Made by a program: the position numbers and the translations under genes. From Epsilonproteobacteria bacterium UBA4036 (GTDB taxonomy: Bacteria > Campylobacterota > Campylobacteria > Campylobacterales > Arcobacteraceae), in contig DGAG01000008.1 of the NCBI GenBank assembly GCA_002382325.1, positions 1 to 58,258 of the forward strand: a DNA stretch of 58,258 bases. The letters run 5' to 3'. Positions 7,155-15,408 of this stretch are shown one piece after another. The notes below the pieces were generated by a model that was not told where the DNA came from, made no database searches, and saw only the letters and a program-made list of their open reading frames with translations. Position 1 is the stretch's first letter, and every line of letters starts with the position of its first letter.

Positions 7155-7970
7155 GTGAGTATCACAAACAATGAAGTGTTTAAAGAAAAAATAACCTTAT
7201 CAAAAATTAAAAAATTTAAAAACACTAAAAAAATAACGATGATAACTGCGTATGATGCACTGTTTGCGAAACTCTTTGAACATGAAGTGGATATGATTTT
7301 AGTTGGGGACAGTTTAAATATGTCGTTTGCAGGAAAACCCGATACTCTAAGTGCGACGCTTGATCAAATGATTTATCACACTCAAGCAGTGTGCAATGGA
7401 GCTTCAGATGCTTTTGTCATTTGTGATATGCCTTTTGGAAGTTATATCAATGAAAAAGAAGCCTTAGAAAACTCTATTAAGGTGTATGCCCAAACCAATG
7501 CCGCTGCAGTTAAAATTGAAGGGGGAGCAGATCGAGCTCATATTGTCAAACATTTAACCTCTAACTCTATTGCTGTTATGGGACATATTGGTCTTATGCC
7601 ACAATATGTCAGAAGCGAAGGTGGCTACATCGTACGAGGAAAAACACCTGAAGATACGAAACAACTCATCCGTGATGCTAAAGCCATTGAAGAAGCAGGT
7701 GCTTTTTGCATTGTTCTTGAAGGAGTTAAAACCGAAGCAGCCAAACAAATCACACAAGCTGTGAGTATCCCTATTATTGGTATTGGTGCAGGTAATGTCA
7801 CGGATGGACAAGTTTTAGTTTGGTCAGATATGTTAGGATTTTTTGAAAGTTTCAAACCCAAATTTGTACGACGCTATTTACAAGGCGGTAAACTCGTAAG
7901 AGAATCTGTAAAAGAATACGTAAATGACGTACAAAACAGCACTTTCCCCAGCCAAGAAGAAGAGTACTAA
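7155..7970 (+). CDS. panB: 3-methyl-2-oxobutanoate hydroxymethyltransferase
   Basis: The 271-residue enzyme catalyses the first committed step of pantothenate (coenzyme A) synthesis: it adds a hydroxymethyl group from methylene-tetrahydrofolate to 2-oxoisovalerate. Family motifs are MITAYDALFAKLFE, the metal-binding ILVGDSLNMSFAG, AAAVKIEGG, VMGHIGLMPQ and IPIIGIGAGNVTDGQVLV. The start codon is GTG at 7155, eight bases after TAGGAG. It is single-gene length and cytosolic. Downstream is a heptamer-repeat element, then ruvB, so linkage to ruvB in one transcript is uncertain. Confidence 0.95.
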   Translation: MSITNNEVFKEKITLSKIKKFKNTKKITMITAYDALFAKLFEHEVDMILVGDSLNMSFAGKPDTLSATLDQMIYHTQAVCNGASDAFVICDMPFGSYINEKEALENSIKVYAQTNAAAVKIEGGADRAHIVKHLTSNSIAVMGHIGLMPQYVRSEGGYIVRGKTPEDTKQLIRDAKAIEEAGAFCIVLEGVKTEAAKQITQAVSIPIIGIGAGNVTDGQVLVWSDMLGFFESFKPKFVRRYLQGGKLVRESVKEYVNDVQNSTFPSQEEEY

Positions 7971-7984
7971 ATGAAAAAAAACAT

Positions 7985-8040
7985 TCACTCGTCACTCGTC
8001 ACTCGTCACTTCTCACTTCTGACTTCTTACTCGTCACTTT
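7985..8040. repeat. Heptamer-repeat element, copy 2 (eight tandem units)
   Basis: Eight consecutive 7-bp units are in register: TCACTCG three times, TCACTTC twice, then TGACTTC, TTACTCG and TCACTTT. Only one orientation is present, so unlike copies 1, 3 and 4 this one is not a hairpin on its own. It fills the gap between panB and the small hairpin before ruvB. The unit is the complement of the GTGACGA unit in the left arms of copies 1 and 3. Confidence 0.85.
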
Positions 8041-8058
8041 TTAAAGCGGAGCTTTAAA
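8040..8058 (+). promoter_or_regulatory. Hairpin presenting the ruvB Shine-Dalgarno in its loop
   Basis: TTTAAAGC (8040-8047) pairs perfectly with GCTTTAAA (8051-8058) around a GGA loop. The ribosome-binding site GGAG (8048-8051) sits in the loop and closing pair, and the ruvB ATG follows immediately at 8059. This could affect translation initiation, or may be incidental. Confidence 0.55.
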
Positions 8059-9081
8059 ATGGAAAGACTTGTAGAAGTAGAACAAGTCTCATTTGAAGAG
8101 AACAATCAAGAAGCAAGTCTTCGTCCTTCTTCGTGGGATGATTATATCGGTCAAGAAAAAATCAAAAAAAACTTAAGAGTTTTTATAGATGCCAGTAAAA
8201 AAAGAAATGAAGCTTTGGACCATATTTTATTTTATGGTCCTCCGGGATTGGGAAAAACAACATTAAGTTATTTAATCAGCCATGAAATGAACTGTAATAT
8301 TAAAATAACAGCCGGTCCTATGATTGAAAAAAGCGGTGATTTAGCTGCCATTCTTACAAATTTGGATGAAGGAGATATTTTATTTATCGACGAAATTCAT
8401 CGTTTAAGTCCTGCTGTTGAAGAGATATTATATCCCGCAATGGAAGATTACCGACTCGATATTATCATAGGTTCTGGACCAGCAGCGCAAACAGTCAAAA
8501 TCGATTTGCCACGCTTTACTCTTATTGGAGCAACCACACGAGCAGGAATGTTATCCAATCCTTTGCGAGAACGTTTTGGTATGCATTTTCGAATGCAGTT
8601 TTATACCGATGATGAATTGGCAAAAATTGTGCAAAAAGCTTCATTGAAACTGGATAAATTTTGCCAAGACGATGCCAGCAGTGAAATTGCCAGACGAAGC
8701 CGAGGAACACCCAGAGTGGCTTTAAGACTTTTACGTCGTGTACGAGATTTTGCAGAAGTTGAAAATGAAAGCAATATTCTTTTAAAACGATGTAAATATG
8801 CCTTAGACGAATTGGGAGTCAATGACAAAGGATTTGATGAAATGGACTTAAATCTTTTAGAATTACTCATTTCCAACAAAGGAAAACCCATGGGGCTTTC
8901 GACTATTGCAGCTGCTTTAAGTGAAGATGAGGGAACAATAGAAGATGCGATTGAGCCTTATTTACTCGCCAATGGTTATATTGAAAGAACAGCGCGAGGA
9001 AGAGTTGCCAGTGTTAAAAGTTATGAACTTTTTAGACTCACACCTCCTAAAACAAAACCAGAAGAAGGGCAACTTTTTTGA
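8059..9081 (+). CDS. ruvB: Holliday junction branch migration helicase RuvB
   Basis: The 340-residue AAA+ motor works with RuvA and RuvC to move Holliday junctions during recombination and repair. The N-terminus has LRPSSWDDYIGQ, Walker A is GPPGLGKTT at residues 60-68, and Walker B is GDILFIDEIHRLSP. The family marks IGATTRAGMLSNPLRERFG (sensor 1 and arginine finger) are present, followed by a C-terminal winged helix with ERTARGRVAS. Length is normal. Its stop codon overlaps the TTG start of the next gene, so the two are cotranscribed. Confidence 0.96.
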   Translation: MERLVEVEQVSFEENNQEASLRPSSWDDYIGQEKIKKNLRVFIDASKKRNEALDHILFYGPPGLGKTTLSYLISHEMNCNIKITAGPMIEKSGDLAAILTNLDEGDILFIDEIHRLSPAVEEILYPAMEDYRLDIIIGSGPAAQTVKIDLPRFTLIGATTRAGMLSNPLRERFGMHFRMQFYTDDELAKIVQKASLKLDKFCQDDASSEIARRSRGTPRVALRLLRRVRDFAEVENESNILLKRCKYALDELGVNDKGFDEMDLNLLELLISNKGKPMGLSTIAAALSEDEGTIEDAIEPYLLANGYIERTARGRVASVKSYELFRLTPPKTKPEEGQLF

Positions 9082-10118
9082 AACCACAGCACTTTTTATT
9101 GGCCGTTGCGGCACTTGTCTTATATTTTCTTTCGGATTTATTTCAACCCTTTTTAAAAGCCATTTTAGTGGCATTACTTTTGGTTATTGCGACAAGCAAC
9201 TTTCACACTTTTATCTACTATAAAATTAATAATCGGCTGATCAGTTCAATTTTTGTCACTTTGTTTTTAGGCGCAGTCTTTTTTGTTCCTTTATTATATT
9301 TTATTTTCTCTTTTATCAACTATATCAATCACATTGACAAACAAGCTGTTGTGGATATTTATAATTTTTCTTTAAATTTTGTCGAAGCCTTACCCAATGA
9401 TTATAGCTTTATTAAAGACTATTTACTGCAATCCTTATCACAAATTAATGTTGCTACAATGTTTGACAAGACACTCTCTTTTGGGGCAATAGTGGGTAAA
9501 AACTCTGCAAAATTTATGATAGATATGTTTTTGATTTTAACTTTTTATTTTTTTATGAACTTATACAGCAAAGAGTTTTCAAGCTTTATTATTGAACTCA
9601 TACCATTAAATCATGAAGAGAGCAAAACACTCTTTTTCGAATCGGCTAATGTTATGAGTATCGTGTTATACTCCATCTTAGTTACCGCAATTTTTGAGGG
9701 CTTGTTGTTTGGGATTTTTATCGCTTTTTTTGGATACGACGGGATTTTATACGGTGTACTTTATGGTTTTGCTTCACTGATTCCCATCATAGGAGGTGCC
9801 ATTATGTGGTTACCCATTGCCTTGTTTGAAATCTTTTCAGGTTCCATTTCCAATGCAGTGTATATTTCCCTTTACTCGATTATAGTCATTTCCATTATTG
9901 CCGATACCTTTATTAAACCGATGATTATCAAATACATCAATAAAAGAGTCGTGAAAACGCCCACAGCAGTGAATGAATTGCTGATTTTCTTCTCAATTAT
10001 TGCAGGGCTTTCCACGATTGGATTTTGGGGGATGATCATAGGACCCGCACTGGTAACTTTTTTTATCTCCATTATGCAACTTATTAAGAAATACAATAAA
10101 CGAGTGACGAGTAATTAG
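9078..10118 (+). CDS. PerM/AI-2E family membrane protein
   Basis: The 346-residue polytopic inner-membrane protein is of the AI-2E/PerM superfamily. Hydrophobic helices lie at the N-terminus (LLAVAALVLYFLSDLFQPFLKAILVALLL). A soluble central region follows, then the typical C-terminal helix set with GVLYGFASLIPIIGG and GFWGMIIGPALVTFFISI. Members export varied substrates or act as antiporters; the substrate cannot be named here. The TTG start overlaps the ruvB stop, with GAAGAAGGG upstream as ribosome-binding site. The last residues (KRVTSN) and stop codon are encoded by heptamer-repeat copy 3, which suggests that the repeat has replaced the original gene end. Confidence 0.85.
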   Translation: MKPQHFLLAVAALVLYFLSDLFQPFLKAILVALLLVIATSNFHTFIYYKINNRLISSIFVTLFLGAVFFVPLLYFIFSFINYINHIDKQAVVDIYNFSLNFVEALPNDYSFIKDYLLQSLSQINVATMFDKTLSFGAIVGKNSAKFMIDMFLILTFYFFMNLYSKEFSSFIIELIPLNHEESKTLFFESANVMSIVLYSILVTAIFEGLLFGIFIAFFGYDGILYGVLYGFASLIPIIGGAIMWLPIALFEIFSGSISNAVYISLYSIIVISIIADTFIKPMIIKYINKRVVKTPTAVNELLIFFSIIAGLSTIGFWGMIIGPALVTFFISIMQLIKKYNKRVTSN

Positions 10119-10186
10119 TGACGAGTAACAAGTTTTAGCTACGGAAACTTCTTTCTCGTTACTTGTTACTCGTCACTTTTCACTCT
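10101..10186. repeat. Heptamer-repeat hairpin element, copy 3
   Basis: The left arm 10101-10132 has units CGAGTGA, CGAGTAA, TTAGTGA, CGAGTAA, CAAG. The right arm 10155-10186 has CTCG, TTACTTG, TTACTCG, TCACTTT, TCACTCT. The arms are complementary over about 30 bases with few mismatches, around a 22-base loop. The element lies between two convergent genes and encodes the final codons and stop of both. It is a good candidate bidirectional terminator. Confidence 0.85.
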
Positions 10187-10926
10187 TTTCCGCTTACTAT
10201 TTTCCCTTGAAATCCGACAATTCCATGCTCCAAGTTGCTTACGGTTTTAAAGCCTAAATCTCTTAAAATTCGTTGACAATACGCACTTCGGCTTCCAATA
10301 TGGCAATAAACCACCAAAGGTTGCTCTTTTTTATCGGTGATTTGCTCTAATGCGTTATAAAATGACGTTGTAGGAATTAAATAATCCGTACCTTTAATTC
10401 TAGCACCTGCCCACTCCATCCATTCACGAACATCAACCAAATTAAAATCAACCACATTTTCTTCTCGAGCCAACAAAAGCGCTTCTAATTCACTCGAATC
10501 AATATTATTTTTATGTAACAACACCTCACACTCTTTTTTTGTCAACGTACGACTGTGCGTATGAGTAACCTCTTCTACTTCATTTTTCAAAGCGTTCTCT
10601 TGTGCATATTGTGGGGTGCAAAAAATCCCACATCGACATTTTCCATCGTTAGGAATCTCCACTTCAAGAGCTGGTTTGCAAGGACATACTCGGTTATTGG
10701 CTGCTTTTTGTTCTTCTTTGGTTTGCCCTATAACCATAAAACAGGGGCAAAATCGTTTGCCATAAATGATTTTATTTCGAGTTAATCCTTGTTGCACAGA
10801 CTCATTAACATCTTGCTCAGGATTATAGACAAATCCAAATTGTGTACACACTTTATCGGTAAAATTTTTAGTCAATTCAAGTTCATTAATAAACTCATCA
10901 GAGTTCACATCTAATTTTTGTATCAT
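10180..10926 (-). CDS. Ferredoxin-thioredoxin reductase catalytic domain fused to rhodanese
   Basis: The 248-residue protein has two domains. Residues 1-105 match the catalytic (beta) subunit of ferredoxin-thioredoxin reductase, with CPC at 60-62, CPC at 81-83 and CRC at 97-99, ligands for a 4Fe-4S cluster next to a redox disulfide. Spacing is CPC-X18-CPC-X13-CRC, longer than the plant CPC-X16-CPC-X8-CHC, and the middle His is Arg. A linker with HTHSR leads to a rhodanese domain (about 150-248) with NLVDVREWMEW and the active-site loop VVYCHIGSRS (Cys208). It is cytosolic. It may reduce a disulfide or persulfide on a partner, or pass sulfane sulfur; this is inference. The stop codon comes from heptamer-repeat copy 3. 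Confidence 0.85.
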   Translation of the reverse strand: MIQKLDVNSDEFINELELTKNFTDKVCTQFGFVYNPEQDVNESVQQGLTRNKIIYGKRFCPCFMVIGQTKEEQKAANNRVCPCKPALEVEIPNDGKCRCGIFCTPQYAQENALKNEVEEVTHTHSRTLTKKECEVLLHKNNIDSSELEALLLAREENVVDFNLVDVREWMEWAGARIKGTDYLIPTTSFYNALEQITDKKEQPLVVYCHIGSRSAYCQRILRDLGFKTVSNLEHGIVGFQGKIVSGKE

Positions 10927-10952
10927 AAGAAAACCTTATAGTATTTTGTGGA

Positions 10953-10958
10953 ATTATA
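10953..10958 (-). promoter_or_regulatory. -10 element of the FTR-rhodanese gene
   Basis: The minus strand reads TATAAT within ACTATAATTCC, about 27 bases upstream of the start codon; no convincing -35 is seen. The 67-base gap up to the hydrolase stop codon holds nothing else recognisable. Confidence 0.4.
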
Positions 10959-10993
10959 GTTAAATTTCTTAAAAGTTTGTTGAGAGTTTTGGA

Positions 10994-11785
10994 TTAGAAT
11001 TTTTCTGCTATATTCGCATGTGTTGAATCAAGGAGTATCAGTTTTATGTTATTACTATTGGTAAATTTTGAACAGAAACTCTGAAATATTTCTAAAGGAA
11101 TAATTGTATCTTGTATCCCTACATAGTGTATCTGAGGTAAGTTTTGCAAATTTTGTGTAAAATTAGCTGGATTTAATGAGTCGGTTAATGGTGTAATTTT
11201 ATGAAGAGTTGTCCATTTATCTGTATCTAAATTTCCTGCATAGGTAACCAAAGTTTTGATATCTTCTCTTTTCGCACTTAAAATAGCAGCAATCGCTCCA
11301 CCACCACTGTAACCATGCAAAATAAAACTTTTATTCTTGTACCTATTTTTTATTTCATCTAAAACTTTCACATAACTCTCTATGACTTTCTCATTAAATC
11401 GATGAGAGGTCCAATACTTTTTTTCACACATTAAAGAATCACTATATTGGCAAGGTCGTGCTAAATATATCTTACACGCTGAATTATTTTTAAGCATCAA
11501 TTTAAGCCCCACTGGATTAAGTGGAGTAGGATTTGAAGATACTGTATGTTTTGAAATCCACGCTAACCCATCACCCTCTATAAAAACATTGATATTTTCA
11601 CACCCTAGCAAAGAAGTTTGATAGGACAATAGATTAAAATGTGTTGTTTGATAGATTCTTTCTTGGAGATTTTGCTCTTTAGAAAGAGAAAAAGCAGTTG
11701 CTTTTCTCTCTTGTAAAATTGGAATATTTTTTCCACATCCTGTAAATAAGACTAATAAAGTTAAAAGTAGTAGTTTTTTATTCAT
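10994..11785 (-). CDS. Alpha/beta-hydrolase-fold lipoprotein
   Basis: The 263-residue protein begins with a lipoprotein signal (KLLLLTLLVLFTGC, with Cys17 as the lipidation site), so it is membrane-anchored outside the cytoplasm. The nucleophile-elbow motif GYSGGG lies in a strand-turn-helix (SFILHGYSGGGAIAAIL). A later Asp (GIQDTIIP) and His (DSTHANI) complete a serine-hydrolase triad. Four central cysteines may form disulfides. The start is 17 bases downstream of the autotransporter stop on the same strand, so the two form an operon under the autotransporter promoter. The substrate is unknown; it may act on the autotransporter, its glycans or lipids, but nothing in the sequence proves this. 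Confidence 0.78.
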   Translation of the reverse strand: MNKKLLLLTLLVLFTGCGKNIPILQERKATAFSLSKEQNLQERIYQTTHFNLLSYQTSLLGCENINVFIEGDGLAWISKHTVSSNPTPLNPVGLKLMLKNNSACKIYLARPCQYSDSLMCEKKYWTSHRFNEKVIESYVKVLDEIKNRYKNKSFILHGYSGGGAIAAILSAKREDIKTLVTYAGNLDTDKWTTLHKITPLTDSLNPANFTQNLQNLPQIHYVGIQDTIIPLEIFQSFCSKFTNSNNIKLILLDSTHANIAEKF

Positions 11786-11802
11786 AAAGAATATTTTACA
11801 AA

Positions 11803-13422
11803 CTAAAACTTAAAAGTATATTTCGCACTGATTACATGATTCGTATAGTCACTTCCCTCACCTTGGAAGTTATACGTGAAGCTTAGGTTTGATAATTCTG
11901 TAAGGTCATTTTCATATCCAAATCCTAAATCATACGTCCATCGTCCATTATCTATCCCTTCCGTCTCAAAAGATAAACCAGAAGCTCCTTGGTATGAAGA
12001 AGTTACAATAGTATTATCATCTTTTAAATCATATCCTACATTAACATTTCCAAAAAGTTTTGACTCATTATTGATTTGGTAGTATGCCAATGTTCCTAAA
12101 CCTAAAATAAATTCACTTGAAGAAAAATCTTTTACATTAAGATTTAAAGACCCTGCTCCACTTTCAGAGTAATTTGCGGTTTTAAAGTATCGATATGTGG
12201 TTGAAACCAAGGGTTGTAAAAGCACTTTATCATTGATGGGGTAATCTCTTAAGACTCTTACATCAACTGATGCCACATGAGAGTCATAATCTGCTTTGGC
12301 ACTGGTACTCATAAAGGCAATATCTCTTTGGCTTGAGGTATCTTGATAGGAGTATCCTACTTGATACAACACATTGGTTTTATCATCCACAATAGGGGCA
12401 CTTCCATAAATCACTAAACTATACACATCAATATCAGAAGTTTGAGAAACATTATTGACATCAACATCGGCTTTGGTATAGAAAAATCCCAGACCCATTT
12501 GTTGGTTATTTTTAGTTTCTCCATCGACTCCAATACCTATACCATAGGTTGAAATATCAAAACCGTTTACTCCATTTTTATTCTCTTGGCTACCATATGA
12601 CCCGTATGGTTTGACCCACATATTTTTTGAAGCAAGAAGTTCATCTCCTGAGTTTGCACCCGTTGCACCATTCATCGTGATAGTTTGTCTTTGGGTTACA
12701 ATATTTGAAACATTATTTGAAATTTGGTTTGATGCGGTGAAGCTTGAGGTTGTGGTTTGTGGGGTGGTGCTATCTACGGCTTTGGCTACTTGAGCGTTGG
12801 TTGAAAGTCCATTAAGTGCTGTGATGACTCCATTCATTTGTGAATAACTTCCACTGTTATCCACGATAGTTTGCAAAGTTCCAGCTGCTGCTTGGGCGTT
12901 AGTGTTGTTTGCTGAAATAGTTGAACCTACACTTTGTGCTTGGATGGCTTTCATTATTATTTCAGTCGTTGCATTAGAATTAATAGCAAAATATTCAAAA
13001 TCAAGAAGTGCTGAATTATCTTTTATCTCTACATTATTTTTAAAATAGCTTAAAGCCTGTGCTTTATTAGTGCTATTTATATCTATTCCTATATTACCAT
13101 AAGCAATAGAACCAGGCCTTTCAATAGTCAAAGCATAAAAAAGTTTCCCAACCATTGCATCCCCAAAATTATAAGTATCAGCGTATAAAATGGTAAAAAA
13201 GCTGTTCTCATTAAAATAATAAGATCTCTCAGGATCTGTTATACTTGCAAAACCAGATTGAGTAGTATAAGATGAATTAATTCGAGTGAATTGCCCTGCA
13301 GGACTATTTCCTATGCCTACTCGCATATCCTTTACATAATCAGTTGGACCACCACCATATAAGTTTGAACTTGCAAGTAAAGCACAAGCAAGAAGTGAGA
13401 GTTTTGTTTTTGTTATTTTCAT
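11803..13422 (-). CDS. Autotransporter outer-membrane beta-barrel protein
   Basis: The 539-residue type V secretion protein has a Sec signal peptide (KLSLLACALLASSNLYGG). A passenger or linker of about 230 residues rich in Asn, Thr, Ser and Ala follows, including a low-complexity stretch with NNTNAQAAAG. The C-terminal 280 residues form an autotransporter barrel starting near MWVKPYGSYGSQ, with alternating strands and a terminal Phe (SAKYTFKF). The passenger is short and carries no recognisable enzyme domain, so an adhesin or surface-anchoring role is possible. The ribosome-binding site AAGGGA lies seven bases before ATG. The promoter at 13450-13483 has the same design as that of tpsA, and the divergent two-component genes start about 200 bases away. 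Confidence 0.85.
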   Translation of the reverse strand: MKITKTKLSLLACALLASSNLYGGGPTDYVKDMRVGIGNSPAGQFTRINSSYTTQSGFASITDPERSYYFNENSFFTILYADTYNFGDAMVGKLFYALTIERPGSIAYGNIGIDINSTNKAQALSYFKNNVEIKDNSALLDFEYFAINSNATTEIIMKAIQAQSVGSTISANNTNAQAAAGTLQTIVDNSGSYSQMNGVITALNGLSTNAQVAKAVDSTTPQTTTSSFTASNQISNNVSNIVTQRQTITMNGATGANSGDELLASKNMWVKPYGSYGSQENKNGVNGFDISTYGIGIGVDGETKNNQQMGLGFFYTKADVDVNNVSQTSDIDVYSLVIYGSAPIVDDKTNVLYQVGYSYQDTSSQRDIAFMSTSAKADYDSHVASVDVRVLRDYPINDKVLLQPLVSTTYRYFKTANYSESGAGSLNLNVKDFSSSEFILGLGTLAYYQINNESKLFGNVNVGYDLKDDNTIVTSSYQGASGLSFETEGIDNGRWTYDLGFGYENDLTELSNLSFTYNFQGEGSDYTNHVISAKYTFKF

Positions 13423-13449
13423 TTTTTTCCCTTTTTGATATTTTGAACA

Positions 13450-13483
13450 ATTCTAACAAACTCGTGACGGAACGGTGTCGGAA
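13450..13483 (-). promoter_or_regulatory. Autotransporter promoter with tandem 11-bp regulator sites
   Basis: Read on the minus strand, TTCCGACACCG (13473-13483) is followed directly by TTCCGTCACGA (13462-13472), then six bases, then a -10 TAGAAT (13450-13455). The same order and spacing occurs before tpsA at 21848-21881. Head-to-tail repeats with an 11-bp period placed over the -35 region are typical of OmpR/PhoB-type regulators, and such a regulator is encoded at 15395-16093. Confidence 0.75.
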
Positions 13484-13555
13484 AATGAAAAAAATAGGAG
13501 AAATTTTGAAACTTATTAAAAATAGACTAAATGAAAAAATAGAATGATTATAAGC

Positions 13556-13561
13556 TATAAT
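13556..13561 (+). promoter_or_regulatory. -10 element of the two-component operon
   Basis: TATAAT occurs 62 bases upstream of the kinase start at 13624, in AGCTATAATCG. No good -35 is seen. It is divergent from the autotransporter promoter, and about 70 bases separate the two -10 elements. Confidence 0.4.
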
Positions 13562-13623
13562 CGACTCATATTATGCTACTATTGGAGTCATTATTTATTG
13601 ATTATTTAAAACAGAAGAGATAT

Positions 13624-15408
13624 ATGTTACGAGTTTTACTGTTCTTTTTTTTATTATGTTATAGCCTGTTTGCGTCAAATTTGCACATCAAAAGTGAAAA
13701 TACAACCAATAAGTTTGTGATGCACTATTTCAATGATGACACTTCTGCTTTGAGTATTGAAGATATTGTAAAACAAGAGTTTATACAAACTTCAAAAAAC
13801 AACTTCAATTTTGGCTATAAAAAAGGCTCAATTTGGTTTAAAATCATTGTCGAAAACAGAAGTGATACTGAAGCTTTCATCCTTACGTTAAATGAGCATT
13901 TTTACGAAAAAGCCAATTTGTATTATGAAAACAATGAAAATACAGAAAAACTTTCAAACTCTTTGTTTACTCCTGTTTCAAAAAGAGAAGTCAAATCCAA
14001 TAAATTGGCATTTGAGATAAAATTACCACAAAATCAACCTCAAACTCTTTATTTAGAACTAAAAGGGAAATACGCCTATTTTGGAAAAGTAGAAATTTTA
14101 GAAAAAGAGTATTTCTACCTCAAAGAGAGTCATGGACTCAACCTTGCTTTTATGTTTGCTCTTGGTATCATCTTTATGTTGATATTTTTTACTTTTTTCT
14201 TATACTCAAAAACCAAAGAAAAAATATATTTGTATTATGTCGGTTACAGTTTTTTTATGTTGCTCTATTTTATAAACATCACAGGACTTTTGGTCTATCT
14301 TAATTTGCAAATGTATATCTACAAGTTTCAACTTACCGCTTCTTTTATGATGGGTTTTTTAGTGCTGTTTTCTAAAGAGTATCTTCAAACAAAAAAATAT
14401 CTTCCCAAAGTTGATACTCTTCTAACCCTTTTAACACTCTTATTTTTTGTGATTGGGGTTTTAATATTCTACTCGTATCAACCTTGGAATATGATTCTTA
14501 ACAATGGTGTTGGTCTGGTCTGTATTTTACTGATTATTATCTCTGTTGTGGTATATTTCAAAGGGCATTTACAATCTAAATACTACACATTAGCAATGAT
14601 GCTTTATCTTGTATCGGTGGTTTTATTTACTTTTATGATAAAGGGATATTTTGAATACAGCTTAATGACAAGATATGGTTTTGTCATTGGGATAATCATA
14701 GAGATGCTTCTGTTTTCATATTTGTTGGCAAATAGGTATCACCTTTCCAAACAAAGTGTTCAAAACTATCTTGAAGCAGAAGTAAAACAGCAAACCAAAG
14801 AGTTAAACCTTTTAGTTGAAGAAAGAGAACTCTTACTCAAAGAGGTTTTTCACAGAGTCAAAAACAATTTTCACATGCTTATTGCCATGCTTTATTTGGA
14901 AAAAGAGAAAACGCAAATCGATTTTATAGGATTGATTAATCGAGTGAAATCGATGTCAATGATTCACGAATATTTATACTCCAATAAAAATCTCTCCTAC
15001 ATTGATACTGACAGTTATATTGAAAACCTGATTCAAAACTTACAAAACAGTTATCCTAAAGTCAACATCACTTTTGAAAGTCAAAATTTTGCTTTAAACT
15101 TTGATCACGCCTTGTCTTTGGGTATTATCATCAATGAAGTATTAACCAATTCCATAAAACATAATCCAAATAATGAAAATATTATACTTCATATACAATT
15201 GTATAAAAAAAACTCACCTCACTGTCTGTATTTATCGCTTCAAGACAATGGAAAAGAATTTAAAAACCAAAATTCAAAAGGCTTAGGACTAAAACTTATC
15301 AACCAATTTTGTAAAAAACTGCCCAACTGCCAATCCTCTTTTTCTTATGATAATGGAGTAAAATTTGAATTGTATTTTGATATAAGGGGAAATCTTGAAA
15401 AATCTTGA
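13624..15408 (+). CDS. 7TM-DISM sensor histidine kinase
   Basis: The chosen ATG at 13624 has an AGAAGAGA site just upstream and gives a clean signal peptide (MLRVLLFFFLLCYSLFAS); an in-frame ATG 51 bases earlier lacks both. The 594-residue product has a periplasmic DISM-type sensor domain (residues about 20-165), seven membrane helices (about 170-375), a short coiled coil, and a HisKA_2-type kinase core. The core carries EVFHRVKNNFHM (phospho-acceptor His410), an ATP-binding N box (NEVLTNSIKHNP) and a G box (NSKGLGLKLINQF). It should phosphorylate the response regulator whose gene overlaps its end. The ligand is unknown; family members sense carbohydrates or other periplasmic signals. Confidence 0.88.
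   Translation: MLRVLLFFFLLCYSLFASNLHIKSENTTNKFVMHYFNDDTSALSIEDIVKQEFIQTSKNNFNFGYKKGSIWFKIIVENRSDTEAFILTLNEHFYEKANLYYENNENTEKLSNSLFTPVSKREVKSNKLAFEIKLPQNQPQTLYLELKGKYAYFGKVEILEKEYFYLKESHGLNLAFMFALGIIFMLIFFTFFLYSKTKEKIYLYYVGYSFFMLLYFINITGLLVYLNLQMYIYKFQLTASFMMGFLVLFSKEYLQTKKYLPKVDTLLTLLTLLFFVIGVLIFYSYQPWNMILNNGVGLVCILLIIISVVVYFKGHLQSKYYTLAMMLYLVSVVLFTFMIKGYFEYSLMTRYGFVIGIIIEMLLFSYLLANRYHLSKQSVQNYLEAEVKQQTKELNLLVEERELLLKEVFHRVKNNFHMLIAMLYLEKEKTQIDFIGLINRVKSMSMIHEYLYSNKNLSYIDTDSYIENLIQNLQNSYPKVNITFESQNFALNFDHALSLGIIINEVLTNSIKHNPNNENIILHIQLYKKNSPHCLYLSLQDNGKEFKNQNSKGLGLKLINQFCKKLPNCQSSFSYDNGVKFELYFDIRGNLEKS

Noticed and set aside
7985..8040. Tandem repeat that might be taken for a CRISPR array
   Set aside because: Units are 7 bp and contiguous with no spacers, and no cas genes are nearby.
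13573..13623. Earlier ATG for the 7TM kinase
   Set aside because: There is no ribosome-binding site, and it would bury the signal peptide behind a charged 17-residue extension.
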